Part shown: piece after piece, positions 20,244 to 28,905 of the stretch
Numbering within the stretch: position 1 is the stretch's first letter
Layout of the letters: each line of letters opens with the position of its first letter
DNA from: Mesorhizobium sangaii
GTDB taxonomy: Bacteria; Pseudomonadota; Alphaproteobacteria; Rhizobiales; Rhizobiaceae
NCBI RefSeq assembly: GCF_014207355.1
Contig: NZ_JACHEF010000004.1
Coordinates: forward strand, 186,001 to 250,000
Direction of reading: 5' to 3'
Length of the DNA stretch: 64,000 bases
The notes under the pieces: model-generated
The model's database searches: none
What the model saw: the letters and a program-made list of their open reading frames with translations, nothing else
What the model was told of the DNA's origin: nothing
Program-made: the position numbers and the translations under genes

Positions 20244-20987
20244 TTAGTGACAACAAGCCTCGCCATATTGCAGCTGCTCGTGCCAGTTCGGCCGGCCCTC
20301 GGGTGTGAAATCCATCAGGTTCCACAGTGTCTCGCAGGTGCCGAGGCCACGCGGATCCTGGCCTGGGTCCGTTGGCGCGAAATCCAGTTCGGAACTCCAG
20401 AAATGGCGGATGCCGTCGGCGTCGCGGTGGAACACCGACAGCAGCGGCGACTGTGCACCGTCGGCCGTCTCGGCATTGTAGTCGCGCTTGAAGCCGTTGT
20501 TGGCCGAAGACACCAGCCGCATGTTGCGCCAGCCGCGGTCGCGGCCGAGCGTGACCAGGTTTTCGAGCGCGGTTTTCGCCACCACGGCGAAATTGAAGCC
20601 TGCGGCTTCGAGATGGCCGACCGCGCCGTCGAATTGGTCGAGCAGCGCCGTGCAGGACGGGCATGGCTGGTCCGGTCGAGCGAGCTTCGCCGTGCCGCCG
20701 CTCGTCGCCACCTCCCGCTTCTCCTGCGGGTGGCGGGGAAACATCATGTTGTAGAGGACGAGCGAATTCTTATCAGGTGCGAACAGCTCCGACAATTTTA
20801 CCTTCGCGGGCTTGCCGTCCGGTCCGAGCGCATCGAACACATAATCCTGCGGCACCAGCCCACCAGGCGGCAAGGCGCGGCGCGCAACCGCAACCTCTTC
20901 CATGGCGCGGCGCAGCCCGATTTCCTTCTGCAGCAGTTTTTCGCGGGCGGTGCGGTATTTGGCGGATTCGTTGGGAAAGGTGATCAT
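20244..20987 (-). CDS. DUF899 thioredoxin-like protein
   Basis: 247-aa protein of the DUF899 (AhpC/TSA-like, thioredoxin-fold) family, started at MITFPNESAKYRTARE (20987). The family core CPSCTALLDQFDGA (a CxxC pair) is present, followed by the conserved FWSSELDF region. The longer frame to 21347 overlaps the divergent gene and is not conserved-looking. Members are common in rhizobia and probably redox-active, but no reaction is established. It is divergent from the 21169 gene. Confidence 0.8.
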   Translation of the reverse strand: MITFPNESAKYRTAREKLLQKEIGLRRAMEEVAVARRALPPGGLVPQDYVFDALGPDGKPAKVKLSELFAPDKNSLVLYNMMFPRHPQEKREVATSGGTAKLARPDQPCPSCTALLDQFDGAVGHLEAAGFNFAVVAKTALENLVTLGRDRGWRNMRLVSSANNGFKRDYNAETADGAQSPLLSVFHRDADGIRHFWSSELDFAPTDPGQDPRGLGTCETLWNLMDFTPEGRPNWHEQLQYGEACCH

Positions 20988-21168
20988 GATCGGCTCCTTC
21001 GGTCGCGGCGCCGGCGTCCCGGCGCGGTTTGCTCTGCGACCCAAGGACGTTTGGCGGCGATCGGCGCCGACATTTTTGCGCAGAGCGCGGACGATTCCTC
21101 GTGGTGGAACCTCGTTGTCTTCCCAGCATTCTCCCCACAGGATAAGCCGACGGATCTGGGGGGACAAA

Positions 21169-21513
21169 ATGCACGACAGCGATGGCGAGGAGATCGACCT
21201 GCGCTGCCCGCAAGCGGTGGCCGACAATGCCGCCAAGGGCCTCAGGCTGCGCGCAGAATTCGGCCGTGGCGGCACCGAGATCGGCGTGGCTCGCGCCACC
21301 GAACTGAAGAACCGGGAAAAGCTCGCGCCCTCCACCATCCGCCGCATGGTCAGCTATTTCGCCCGCCACGAGGTCGACAAGCGCGGCAGGACCTACGGCA
21401 ACGAGCAAAACCCGTCGGCCGGCTACATCGCCTGGCTGCTGTGGGGCGGCGACGAGGGCCGTGCCTGGGCGCTGGACCTCAAGCGCAAGATCGGCAATGC
21501 GCCGGATATCTGA
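21169..21513 (+). CDS. Hypothetical protein with a phage-like domain, 114 aa
   Basis: The start at MHDSDGEEIDLRCPQAVA (21169) has a GGGGGGAC ribosome-binding region. The sequence runs LRLRAEFGRGGTEIGVARA, then STIRRMVSYFARHEVDKRG and GYIAWLLWGGDEGRAWA. I recall the same arrangement as a domain of some phage or prophage proteins, but cannot confirm it here. It stands alone between DUF899 and a GNAT gene with no other phage gene nearby. Function unknown. Confidence 0.6.
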   Translation: MHDSDGEEIDLRCPQAVADNAAKGLRLRAEFGRGGTEIGVARATELKNREKLAPSTIRRMVSYFARHEVDKRGRTYGNEQNPSAGYIAWLLWGGDEGRAWALDLKRKIGNAPDI

Positions 21514-21522
21514 GCGCCCTGC

Positions 21523-22011
21523 TCAGCTGTACCAATCGACCTCGAACATGCCGAGCCGATCGTAGAGCCGCACCGCGGCGGCGTTCTCTTCGGTGTTCGT
21601 CTTCAGGTCGACACGGTCAGCGCCGCGTGCGCGAAAGGTGGCGAAGGCGTGCCACATCAGCGCTTCGGCAATGCCCTTGCCGCGCGCCTCGGGATGGACG
21701 GCCAAGTCCTTGACGAAGGCCGATTTCCAGCACAGGGCGGCCGCCGCCAGCCGACCCTTGGCATCGATGACCAGGAAACACAGCGCCGGGTCGAATTCGG
21801 GATCGTCCGATATGCGCGGCCACCACTCGTCGAACGGGCCATCGGCACCGTCGTCGAACACTTCGGTCAACAGCGCATGCAGGGCCGGCGCATCGCCGGG
21901 TTCGAAGCAGCGCATGACAAAGCCCTCCGGCCAGTGCGCGGGAACCAGCGTGTCGTCGAGGATCTTGCGCAGCCGGATATCGTTCAACGCCGGCGGCCGC
22001 GGTTCAGGCAT
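21523..22011 (-). CDS. GNAT-family N-acetyltransferase
   Basis: 162-aa GNAT acetyltransferase. The acetyl-CoA pyrophosphate loop is VHPEARGKGIAEALM (motif A, RGxGxA-like), and the C-terminal AAAVRLYDRLGMFEVDWY matches motif B (YxxxGF region). Substrate unknown. It is 5 bases downstream of the lytic transglycosylase gene on the same strand and almost certainly co-transcribed with it. The C-terminal DWYS end resembles peptide or small-molecule acetyltransferases rather than ribosomal-protein ones. Confidence 0.85.
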   Translation of the reverse strand: MPEPRPPALNDIRLRKILDDTLVPAHWPEGFVMRCFEPGDAPALHALLTEVFDDGADGPFDEWWPRISDDPEFDPALCFLVIDAKGRLAAAALCWKSAFVKDLAVHPEARGKGIAEALMWHAFATFRARGADRVDLKTNTEENAAAVRLYDRLGMFEVDWYS

Positions 22012-22016
22012 CGCGC

Positions 22017-22949
22017 TCAGGCGTCGGGCTGCAGGCGGCTGCGCTGGCGGTCGCGGCCAAGCCCGGTCGCCTCGAGCAGGCCCTTGCGCTTGGCGTCGAA
22101 ATAGTAGCCGGTCTGGTAGAGCCAGTCGGCCCGCTTGGCGTTGCCGCCGGACACCAGCCAGGCGCCACGCAGATATTTAACCGCGTATTTCAAATTGGTC
22201 TCGGCGTCGAACAGGCCCTTGGCCGGTCCGTCATAGCCCATGCCGCGCGCCGTCGCGTGCTTGATCTGCATCAGCCCCCAATGGCCATTGTTGTAGGCTT
22301 TCGGGTTGAACGTACTCTCGCGGTTGACGACATGGCGCACCAGATCGACCGGCACCTGGTAGAGAGCGGCGTATTTCTCGATAAGTCGCTCGACGTCGCC
22401 GCGCACGCCCGGAGCGTGCTCTTCCTCCACGGGTGCCATCGGGAACTGGACGAGGGCAGCCGGATTCTGCGGCACCATATAGGCGACCTGCTGGACGCCT
22501 GGCACGACTTTCCGGTCGCCCTTGGCGGTCGCCGGCATGACGAGCCCGGCGGTCGTGTAAGTCTCGGCCGTCTTGACGGTCTCACCTGCAGTCGTCGGCG
22601 GCGGCGCTTGCCAGGCATTGGCGGTCATGACGGCGGGTACTGCTGGCGCTGCCGGGGTCGATCCGGCAAAGGCGGCGGTCGCGGCAGCCGGCTGGACGGC
22701 TGCATCGGGTGCCGGCGTGGCCGGGCCGGGCGTCAGTTCAGCCGTCTGAACGGGCGCGATGCCCGAGGATTGCGGCAGCACCGAAACCGTGTCCGGCAGC
22801 GGTATCGTGAAGCCGGCGTCGGCGCCGGCGGCAGTCGCGGTTTCGGTCAGAGCAGGCGCGGGCTTCATCTGCGAGGTCGACGTGCAGCCGCTCATGCCGG
22901 CGGCAGCCAGGATCACGCCGATCGCGATAAGAGTGTGTTTTGCTGGCAA
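22017..22949 (-). CDS. Lytic transglycosylase lipoprotein (SLT family)
   Basis: 310-aa periplasmic lipoprotein. The lipobox AAAGMSGC places the lipidated Cys at residue 22. A low-complexity Pro/Ala/Thr linker of about 150 residues precedes a C-terminal SLT domain. The catalytic Glu is in VVNRESTFNPKAY, followed by GLMQI, the family hallmark. It cleaves peptidoglycan glycosidic bonds. It is divergent from the Ogt-type gene and is followed by the GNAT gene. Confidence 0.85.
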   Translation of the reverse strand: MPAKHTLIAIGVILAAAGMSGCTSTSQMKPAPALTETATAAGADAGFTIPLPDTVSVLPQSSGIAPVQTAELTPGPATPAPDAAVQPAAATAAFAGSTPAAPAVPAVMTANAWQAPPPTTAGETVKTAETYTTAGLVMPATAKGDRKVVPGVQQVAYMVPQNPAALVQFPMAPVEEEHAPGVRGDVERLIEKYAALYQVPVDLVRHVVNRESTFNPKAYNNGHWGLMQIKHATARGMGYDGPAKGLFDAETNLKYAVKYLRGAWLVSGGNAKRADWLYQTGYYFDAKRKGLLEATGLGRDRQRSRLQPDA

Positions 22950-23130
22950 GCCGCGCTCGGGTCCGATTTGTCGGGTTATTAAGAAATTCCTTACACCAGC
23001 GATTCACGACCGGCAATCGGGGCCCTCAGGTGGTTTTCGGGTGGCGAGACTCCGGTCGGGATGCCATATTGTTCTGGATATGTACCGGGACGAATGCCGG
23101 ATTTCGCCACTTTGCGGAAAGGAACGCATC

Positions 23131-23700
23131 ATGGAAACGACGCCTTCGATCACAGCCGGCCACGCAGTGTTAGAAACAGTGATCGGCTTCATGGGCATCG
23201 CCTGGAGCGAAAAGGGCCTGATCCGGCTCTGCCTGCCCGAACGCAGCCGCGAGGCGGTGGAGCGGCGGCTGATGCGCCATGCCGGCGTTTCAGCCTCCAC
23301 CGCCCAGCCGCCATGGGTCGTCGACCTGATCGCGTCGATCAAGGCCTATGCGGCCGGTGAGGATGTCGACTTCACCGGCGTCCCGGTCGATCTCGACGGC
23401 ATCGACGACTTCCGCCTTGCCATCTACGACGCGGCGCGAAAGCTCGGCTACGGCGAAACCACCACCTACGGAGAACTGGCCAAACGTGCCGGCCATGGCG
23501 GTCTGCCGCGTGAAACCGGTGCTGCCCTTGGCGCCAATCCGGTGCCGCTGGTCATTCCCTGTCATCGCATCCTTGCCGCCGGCGGCAAGATAGGCGGCTT
23601 CTCCGCACCCGGCGGCTCGAACACCAAGGAAAAGATGCTGGCCATGGAAGGCGTGCGCGTCGGCCCGCCGCCACCGGCGCAGGTTTCCTTCGGGTTCTGA
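23131..23700 (+). CDS. Methylated-DNA-cysteine methyltransferase (Ogt/MGMT family)
   Basis: 189-aa DNA repair protein that moves alkyl groups from O6-alkylguanine to its own cysteine. The active site PCHR gives Cys144 (VIPCHRILAAGGKIGGFS). A helix-turn-helix (TTTYGELAKRAGHG) precedes it. The start ATG at 23131 has a GGAAAGGAACGC ribosome-binding region. The protein is a little longer than the 165-aa E. coli Ogt. It is divergent from the lytic transglycosylase gene. Confidence 0.9.
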   Translation: METTPSITAGHAVLETVIGFMGIAWSEKGLIRLCLPERSREAVERRLMRHAGVSASTAQPPWVVDLIASIKAYAAGEDVDFTGVPVDLDGIDDFRLAIYDAARKLGYGETTTYGELAKRAGHGGLPRETGAALGANPVPLVIPCHRILAAGGKIGGFSAPGGSNTKEKMLAMEGVRVGPPPPAQVSFGF

Positions 23701-23745
23701 ACGAGGTGTGCCCAAGACGCGACAAGACATGCGCCAACGAGGCGC

Positions 23746-24075
23746 CTAGTCATTGTGGAAGAAGCGCCGGCGGAAATGCCGATCATAGTCCGGCCGCTTG
23801 CAGGTATAGACCGGACAGGACTTCGTGTCGGCGCTCGGCACGTAGGCGCGTGTCCTCACTTCGCCCATGGTGCAGAACTGCTCGCTTTGCACATAGCGGT
23901 CATAGAGCGGCAGGCCCGGCACCCGCGTTGACTGGTAACGCAGGATAACGGCTCCGTGGCGCGCGATCGTCGACTGCACACGTCCGCAGCTCATGCGCGT
24001 CGGGTCATAGCGCGAGATCGCCTGCGCCTCGGCGGCCACCAGCGTCAGGCAGGCGGCAAGCAGAATTGTTTTCAT
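23746..24075 (-). CDS. Exported small cysteine-containing protein
   Basis: 109-aa protein started at MKTILLAACLTLVAAEAQA, a clear signal peptide with AXA-type cleavage. The mature part has four to five cysteines (SCGR, FCTMG, SCPVYTC) and a basic C-terminal tail RHFRRRFF, so it is likely secreted or periplasmic and disulfide-bonded. No family recognised. It stands alone between the Ogt-type and cold-shock genes. Confidence 0.65.
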   Translation of the reverse strand: MKTILLAACLTLVAAEAQAISRYDPTRMSCGRVQSTIARHGAVILRYQSTRVPGLPLYDRYVQSEQFCTMGEVRTRAYVPSADTKSCPVYTCKRPDYDRHFRRRFFHND

Positions 24076-24196
24076 GGTTCTCTCCCCCCAAGCTCCTCCC
24101 GGATTGAACACCGCCGGGGCGTAATCCTGTTGCGACGCTCTCACGCGATTGGGGCCGCCATGCGGCGGATCCTGATCACGGCCTTCTCACGCAGTC

Positions 24197-24225
24197 TTGT
24201 TTTTCGTGCGAAAGCAGCCTATATG
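24197..24225 (+). promoter_or_regulatory. Cold-shock gene promoter
   Basis: TTGTTT (24197-24202), exact 17-base spacer, TATATG (24220-24225). Predicted start near 24232 gives a leader of about 130 bases before the ATG at 24362, the long 5' leader typical of cold-shock mRNAs. Confidence 0.55.
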
Positions 24226-24361
24226 CGTTCCATTGATATTTCGGCCGATCGATCCGGGCCTCGCGATAATCGCGTTTGCTGACGTCTATCTCCAAAATCT
24301 CGATGCACACCGGCTGGACTTCGGTCCGGTCAATCTAAAGCAAATGTGAAGGATTATCTAA

Positions 24362-24574
24362 ATGGCAACTGGAACGGTCAAGTGGTTCAACGCCACCAAG
24401 GGCTTCGGCTTCATCCAGCCTGACGCGGGCGGCGCGGACGTATTCGTCCACATCTCCGCTGTCGAGCGTGCTGGACTGTCGACCCTGGTCGAAGGCCAGA
24501 AGATCAACTTCGAGATCGAGCAGGACCGCCGCACTGGCAAGTCGTCCGCTGGATCTCTGAGCAAGGCAGCCTGA
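24362..24574 (+). CDS. cspA: Cold-shock protein CspA family
   Basis: 70-aa single cold-shock domain, an RNA chaperone that binds single-stranded nucleic acid. RNP1 is KGFGF (13-17) and RNP2 is VFVHIS (27-32). The full length matches CspA proteins. A long leader upstream and a GAAGGA ribosome-binding site fit cold-shock regulation. Rhizobia carry several csp paralogues, so the exact paralogue is not assigned. Confidence 0.95.
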   Translation: MATGTVKWFNATKGFGFIQPDAGGADVFVHISAVERAGLSTLVEGQKINFEIEQDRRTGKSSAGSLSKAA

Positions 24575-24585
24575 TTTTGCGAATG

Positions 24586-24615
24586 GCGCGCGCCGGGCGA
24601 GAGCCCGGGGCGCGC
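24586..24615 (+). promoter_or_regulatory. Strong GAGA-loop hairpin downstream of csp
   Basis: 12-bp GC stem (GCGCGC and CCGGGC arms with one G-G mismatch) with loop GAGA, 11 bases after the csp stop. It has no T-run, so it is not an ordinary terminator. It may protect the mRNA 3' region or start a small 3'-UTR RNA. Confidence 0.55.
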
Positions 24616-24740
24616 GGCAAGTCACGGATGTACTGACAGTCGCGCGAGAAGCGCGCCGGAGCGGAAAGACCCGACAGACTGGATCAGCAGATAGCTGCCA
24701 GACCGGACCGGACGCTCCCGATCAGGCTACCGAAAATGGG

Positions 24741-24765
24741 AAGGCGGGATTTATCCCGCCTTTTT
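24741..24765 (+). terminator. Intrinsic terminator of csp
   Basis: Stem GGCGGGAT/ATCCCGCC (24743-24760), then five Ts. It lies 167 bases after the csp stop, so the csp transcript has a long 3' region. Confidence 0.85.
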
Positions 24766-24805
24766 GTTTGTCTGGGGTTCAGACGCCGACAATTGGCTAA
24801 GTTGC

Positions 24806-25414
24806 TCACCCCACCCAGTCCATCGGCACATGCCCCGGATCCGCTTCCACCCGGCCAAGCCAGTCTGCCACCGCTGGATACGCGTCAAGCTGGAAGCCGC
24901 CCTGCCCTGCCGTATGCGTATAGGCATAGAGCGCGATGTCGGCGACGCTGTAGGCACCGCCAGCGAAGAACGCATTGGTTTCCAGATGTTTGTTCATCAC
25001 GCCGAGCGCCTTGTTGCCACGCTCCAGCGTCACCGCCAGCCGCTCCGGCGTCGCATCCCGGGCGCGTTCGGGAAAGGTCAGCAGTGCTTTGCGAACGGCA
25101 ATATAGGGCTCGTGGCTATATTGCTCGAAGAACAGCCATTGATAGGCCAGCCCCCGTTGATATCTGTCCGCCGGCAGGAAGCGCGTGCCCTCGGCGAGAT
25201 AGAGCAGGATGGCATTGGATTCGGCCAGCCGCCGGCAGTCGTCGAGCTCGAGCAGCGGCACCATGGCGTTCGGGTTCTTGGCGACATAGTCGGGCTTGCG
25301 GGTATCACCTGTATGCGAACTCACCTCGACATTGGTGAAGGCGAGGCCAAGCTTGGCCATCAGCAGGCGCGGCTTGTAGCAATTGCCGCTGTCGATCATG
25401 CTGTAGAGTATCAT
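24806..25414 (-). CDS. Glutathione S-transferase-like protein
   Basis: 202-aa GST, started at MILYSMIDSGNCYKPRLLM (25414); the longer ORF extends through an unlikely N-terminus. The N-terminal thioredoxin-like domain has the ESNAILLYLAEG motif and the cis-Pro region AMVPLLELD. The C-terminal helical domain follows (FFAGGAYSVADIALYAYT). Probably a cytosolic enzyme joining glutathione to electrophiles; substrate unknown. It is convergent with csp. Confidence 0.85.
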   Translation of the reverse strand: MILYSMIDSGNCYKPRLLMAKLGLAFTNVEVSSHTGDTRKPDYVAKNPNAMVPLLELDDCRRLAESNAILLYLAEGTRFLPADRYQRGLAYQWLFFEQYSHEPYIAVRKALLTFPERARDATPERLAVTLERGNKALGVMNKHLETNAFFAGGAYSVADIALYAYTHTAGQGGFQLDAYPAVADWLGRVEADPGHVPMDWVG

Positions 25415-25535
25415 TGCCGTGCCCCCGTGCGCTGCCTCTGCCGTCGCGATTATCGCAGCGGCTCCCGCCACAACCAATGATTTGTTTTGGCACGACCATC
25501 AGCGCAGCTGATGTGTGAACGTATGAGGGCGTTCA

Positions 25536-25680
25536 AGGGCGTGTTGAGATTCAGGTCAGGCCGAGTCGAGAACGGTGGGTTCCGAGAACCGGAACGGAGC
25601 GTACTTTTAGGTACGTGAGTACCGGAAGCGCAGGAAGCTGCCGTTTGCAGGCCGGCCTCACCTGAATATCGACACGCCCT
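25536..25680. repeat. 145-bp palindromic intergenic element
   Basis: Ends AGGGCGTGT (25536) and ACACGCCCT (to 25680) are perfect inverted repeats. The next bases inward also match in inverse (left arm TTGAGATTCAGGTCAGGCCG, right arm its near reverse complement). The inside holds GGTACGTGAGTACC and other short dyads. The right end overlaps the stop codon of the EAL gene by two bases. No coding sequence inside; it looks like a non-autonomous repeat. Confidence 0.75.
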
Positions 25681-26527
25681 AGCCGAACAGCGGCACAACC
25701 TTGTTGTCCCTGCCAAGCAGCGTGTCGACGGCGAGCGGCTCTTCGTTGAAGATCGTGCCGGCCAGCGCCGGGCGGGCGAGAAGGAACCCCTGCAGCAGGT
25801 CGACGCCGCCTTCGAGCGCGACGCGGAGATGTGTGGGCTGCTCGATGCCTTCGACCAGCACCTTGGCACCACGGTCGTGCAAGGTCGAAACCAGCGGGCG
25901 GAAGAACCGTTCGGCGGCGGCATGGCGGCAGAACTCGGCGAACCAGGTGCCGTCGATCTTGACGATGTCGGGGTGGAGCAGGCTGACCCGCTCCTCCGTC
26001 GAGTGGCCGGTGCCGAAATCGTCGATGGCGATGCGGATGCCGTCGCGCCGCATTTCGCGCACCAGTCGGATGAGAAGCGCGTCGTCGGCCGCCTGTTCGG
26101 TGATTTCGCAGACCAGCATCCCCGGCGCGAGGCCGAAATCGCCGAGATACCTGGTCATCAGCCGGATCTCGGCCAGCGCCCGCCCGGGATGGTCGTTGAT
26201 CAGCGGATTGTAGTTGAAGAACAGATCGAGCCCATCGACGCCGATGTTATGAAAATTCCTGAGATGAAGCACCCGGCACATCGTCTCGACAAACAGCCGG
26301 TCCGCAGCGGCGATGCTTTCGAAAAACACCTTCGGCGCACCGGGGCGGCCGGCACGGTGCGGCTCGATCAGGGCCTCGACCGCGACAGCGTGAAGGAAGC
26401 GACCGCGCGGCGCGAAAATCGGCTGATAGGCGCTGCGCAGCCGGAACTCGCCATGGATGCCGTATTCGATACCGACTTCGTCGACCTGGATCGCGTTGCC
26501 GACATCGCGCCGCCGCTCGCGCCTCAT
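25679..26527 (-). CDS. EAL-domain protein 1
   Basis: 282-aa cytoplasmic c-di-GMP phosphodiesterase-type protein with only an EAL domain (about residues 33-265). Catalytic-site motifs: E51-A-L-I (the R of ExLxR is replaced by E54), N105 in FNYNP, E141 and E144 in CEITE, D169-D170-F-G-T-G, K190 in DIVKID, E226 in VEGIE and Q246. Apart from the missing ExLxR Arg, metal and catalytic ligands are intact, so activity is plausible. Its start overlaps the upstream EAL gene's stop as ATGA, so the two are translationally coupled. Confidence 0.85.
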   Translation of the reverse strand: MRRERRRDVGNAIQVDEVGIEYGIHGEFRLRSAYQPIFAPRGRFLHAVAVEALIEPHRAGRPGAPKVFFESIAAADRLFVETMCRVLHLRNFHNIGVDGLDLFFNYNPLINDHPGRALAEIRLMTRYLGDFGLAPGMLVCEITEQAADDALLIRLVREMRRDGIRIAIDDFGTGHSTEERVSLLHPDIVKIDGTWFAEFCRHAAAERFFRPLVSTLHDRGAKVLVEGIEQPTHLRVALEGGVDLLQGFLLARPALAGTIFNEEPLAVDTLLGRDNKVVPLFG

Positions 26528-27468
26528 GGCACCACCCTGCGCCCGAAGGCTTTCGCCGGCCGTGTCGCGTGCGGTGAGGCAGGTTGGACAGGCGCGGCTT
26601 CAACGACCGCGGGCCCGGTTTGGTGCGTGGTTTTGCCGAAGACGCGAAAGCTTGTCGGCGCAAGTTCCGGCCGCGCCAGCACGAAACCCTGCACCATCGA
26701 CGCTCCCGATTTCTCGGCGAGTTCCAGTTGCCAGCCCTCCTCGATGCCCTCGAACACCGTGCGGATGCCTTGCTGCTCGAAACTTTTCACCATGGTGGTC
26801 AGCAGCGCGAAGCCGGCGCCGGACTCCATCAGCTGCGTGATCCAGAAGGCGTCGAATTTGACGATGTCGGGCTTCAGCTCCTTGATGCGGTTGATGTCGG
26901 AATCATCGGCGCCATAGTCGTCGACGGCGATGCGAAAGCCGTTGGCCCGCAGTGCGGCGACGAAACTGTGCAGGGTCTCCTGCGACGCCGACCGCTGCTC
27001 GGTCACTTCGCAGACCACGCGGCGCGGATCGATGCCAGCCTCGTGCAACACCAGCCGCATTTCGCGCAAGGCAATGTCGGCAACGGTGCGCTCTGTGAAC
27101 ACCGACGGGTCGAAATTGACGAAGACCGATGCCTCTTCCGGCAAACAAGCGCCGGCGTTCAGAAGATGCAGCGTCCTAGTCAGCGCCTCGATATGCAGGC
27201 GGTCGGCGGCCGGACAGGTGCTGAAAAAACTCATCGGCGATTGCGGCTCGCCGTCGCGGAACGGCCGGATCAGCCCTTCGAACGCGGCCACCGACAGCTT
27301 GCCCTCGTTGAAGGCGAAGATCGGCTGGAAGGCGCTTTGCAGCGTGTAGATGCCCCAGACACCGGTGGAGGTGCCGTCGTCCTGACGGATGATGTGGGCA
27401 AGCCCGATGCTGCGCGACACGGTTCCTCGCTCCGCAAACTGGCGGTCAACTGTGATCCTGTCACGCAA
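26524..27468 (-). CDS. EAL-domain protein 2
   Basis: 314-aa EAL-only protein encoded upstream of EAL protein 1 in the same operon. Motifs: E64-G-L-I-R (canonical), N118, E154 in CEVTEQ, D183-D184, K204, E240 and Q260. Loop 6, normally DDFGTG, reads DDYGAD here. That loop couples dimerisation and catalysis in active EAL enzymes, so activity may be altered. A long Pro/Ala tail (residues 280-314) follows the domain. Stop and next start overlap as ATGA (26524-26527). Operon of two EAL domains with no GGDEF or sensor domain. Confidence 0.85.
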   Translation of the reverse strand: MRDRITVDRQFAERGTVSRSIGLAHIIRQDDGTSTGVWGIYTLQSAFQPIFAFNEGKLSVAAFEGLIRPFRDGEPQSPMSFFSTCPAADRLHIEALTRTLHLLNAGACLPEEASVFVNFDPSVFTERTVADIALREMRLVLHEAGIDPRRVVCEVTEQRSASQETLHSFVAALRANGFRIAVDDYGADDSDINRIKELKPDIVKFDAFWITQLMESGAGFALLTTMVKSFEQQGIRTVFEGIEEGWQLELAEKSGASMVQGFVLARPELAPTSFRVFGKTTHQTGPAVVEAAPVQPASPHATRPAKAFGRRVVP

Positions 27469-27622
27469 GCCTCTACCGCCCGTTAATGAATTTATCGTTG
27501 CCGATCACGGGTCCTTGAGGCCTGGATCAGCCGACAATGCTTGCACTGCGCGAAATCATGCGACATGAGAAGCGCCGCGGCCGCTCCCGGCCCGCGCCGA
27601 CCCTATTTGGAGATATCCGGTC

Positions 27623-28825
27623 ATGGCCTTTCTCGCCGACGCCCTTTCCCGCGTAAAGCCTTCCGCGACCATTGCGGTGACGCAGAAAGCGCGCGAGCTG
27701 AAAAATGCCGGCCGTGACATTATCGGCCTCGGCGCCGGCGAGCCGGATTTCGATACGCCCGACAACATCAAGAATGCGGCGATCGAGGCGATCCGCCGTG
27801 GCGAAACCAAGTATCCGCCGGTTTCCGGCATCGTGCCGCTGCGCGAGGCGATCGCGAAGAAGTTCAAGCGCGAGAACAATCTCGATTACAAGCCCGAGCA
27901 GACCATTGTCGGCACCGGCGGCAAGCAGATCCTGTTCAACGCCTTCATGGCGACACTGAACCCCGGCGACGAGGTCATCATCCCGCGCCCCTACTGGGTC
28001 AGCTATCCCGAGATGGTGGCGATCTGCGGCGGCACCTCCGTGTTTGCCGACACCTCGATCGACAACGGCTTCAAGCTGACCGCCGCTGTGCTGGAAAAGG
28101 CAATCACGCCACGCACCAAATGGCTGCTGATGAACTCGCCGTCGAACCCGTCGGGTGCCGCCTATACGGAGGCTGAACTGCGCGCGCTGGCCGACGTGCT
28201 GTTGAAGCATCCGCATGTCTGGACGCTGACCGACGACATGTACGAGCACCTGACCTATGGCGACTTCGTCTTCAAGACCATCGCCGAAGTCGAGCCGAAG
28301 CTCTACGAGCGCACGCTGACCATGAACGGCGTGTCGAAAGCCTATGCCATGACCGGCTGGCGCATCGGCTATGCCGCCGGTCCGGTGGCGCTGATCAAGG
28401 CTATGGACATGATCCAGGGCCAGCAGACCTCGGGCGCCTGCACCATCGCGCAATGGGCATCGGTCGAGGCGCTCAACGGCCCGCAGGACTTCATCGCCAG
28501 GAACAAGGCGATCTTCCAGGGCCGGCGCGATCTCGTCGTGTCGATGCTCAACCAGGCGCGCGGCATAACCTGCCCTTCGCCGGAAGGCGCCTTCTACGTT
28601 TATCCGTCCTGCGCCCAGCTGATCGGCAAGAAGACCAAAGCCGGCAAGCTGATCGACACCGACGAAACCTTCTGCTCGGAACTGCTCGAGGCCGAGGGCG
28701 TCGCTGTGGTGTTCGGCTCGGCCTTTGGCCTCGGCCCCAACTTCCGCATCTCCTACGCCACTTCGGAGACGCTGCTTGAAGAAGCCTGCACGCGCATCCA
28801 GCGCTTCACGGCATCGCTGACCTGA
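27623..28825 (+). CDS. aatA: Aspartate aminotransferase (class I PLP)
   Basis: 400-aa PLP-dependent aminotransferase of the alpha/gamma-proteobacterial aspartate type. It moves the amino group between aspartate and 2-oxoglutarate, and in rhizobia this protein is needed for growth and nitrogen fixation. The PLP-lysine region is SKAYAMTGWRIGYA and the GxGxPDF segment is GAGEPDFDTP. Length matches the family. It stands alone with its own downstream terminator. Confidence 0.9.
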   Translation: MAFLADALSRVKPSATIAVTQKARELKNAGRDIIGLGAGEPDFDTPDNIKNAAIEAIRRGETKYPPVSGIVPLREAIAKKFKRENNLDYKPEQTIVGTGGKQILFNAFMATLNPGDEVIIPRPYWVSYPEMVAICGGTSVFADTSIDNGFKLTAAVLEKAITPRTKWLLMNSPSNPSGAAYTEAELRALADVLLKHPHVWTLTDDMYEHLTYGDFVFKTIAEVEPKLYERTLTMNGVSKAYAMTGWRIGYAAGPVALIKAMDMIQGQQTSGACTIAQWASVEALNGPQDFIARNKAIFQGRRDLVVSMLNQARGITCPSPEGAFYVYPSCAQLIGKKTKAGKLIDTDETFCSELLEAEGVAVVFGSAFGLGPNFRISYATSETLLEEACTRIQRFTASLT

Positions 28826-28845
28826 TCGCGCCAGTCTTGGAATTG

Positions 28846-28875
28846 AAAACCCGGCTTCACCGCCGGGTTTTTTGT
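28846..28875 (+). terminator. Terminator of the aspartate aminotransferase gene
   Basis: Stem AACCCGGC/GCCGGGTT with a six-base loop and seven Ts. It follows the stop codon by about 20 bases. Confidence 0.9.
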
Positions 28876-28905
28876 TGGCAACGACGCCGCCTCACAGGCT
28901 CGCAC

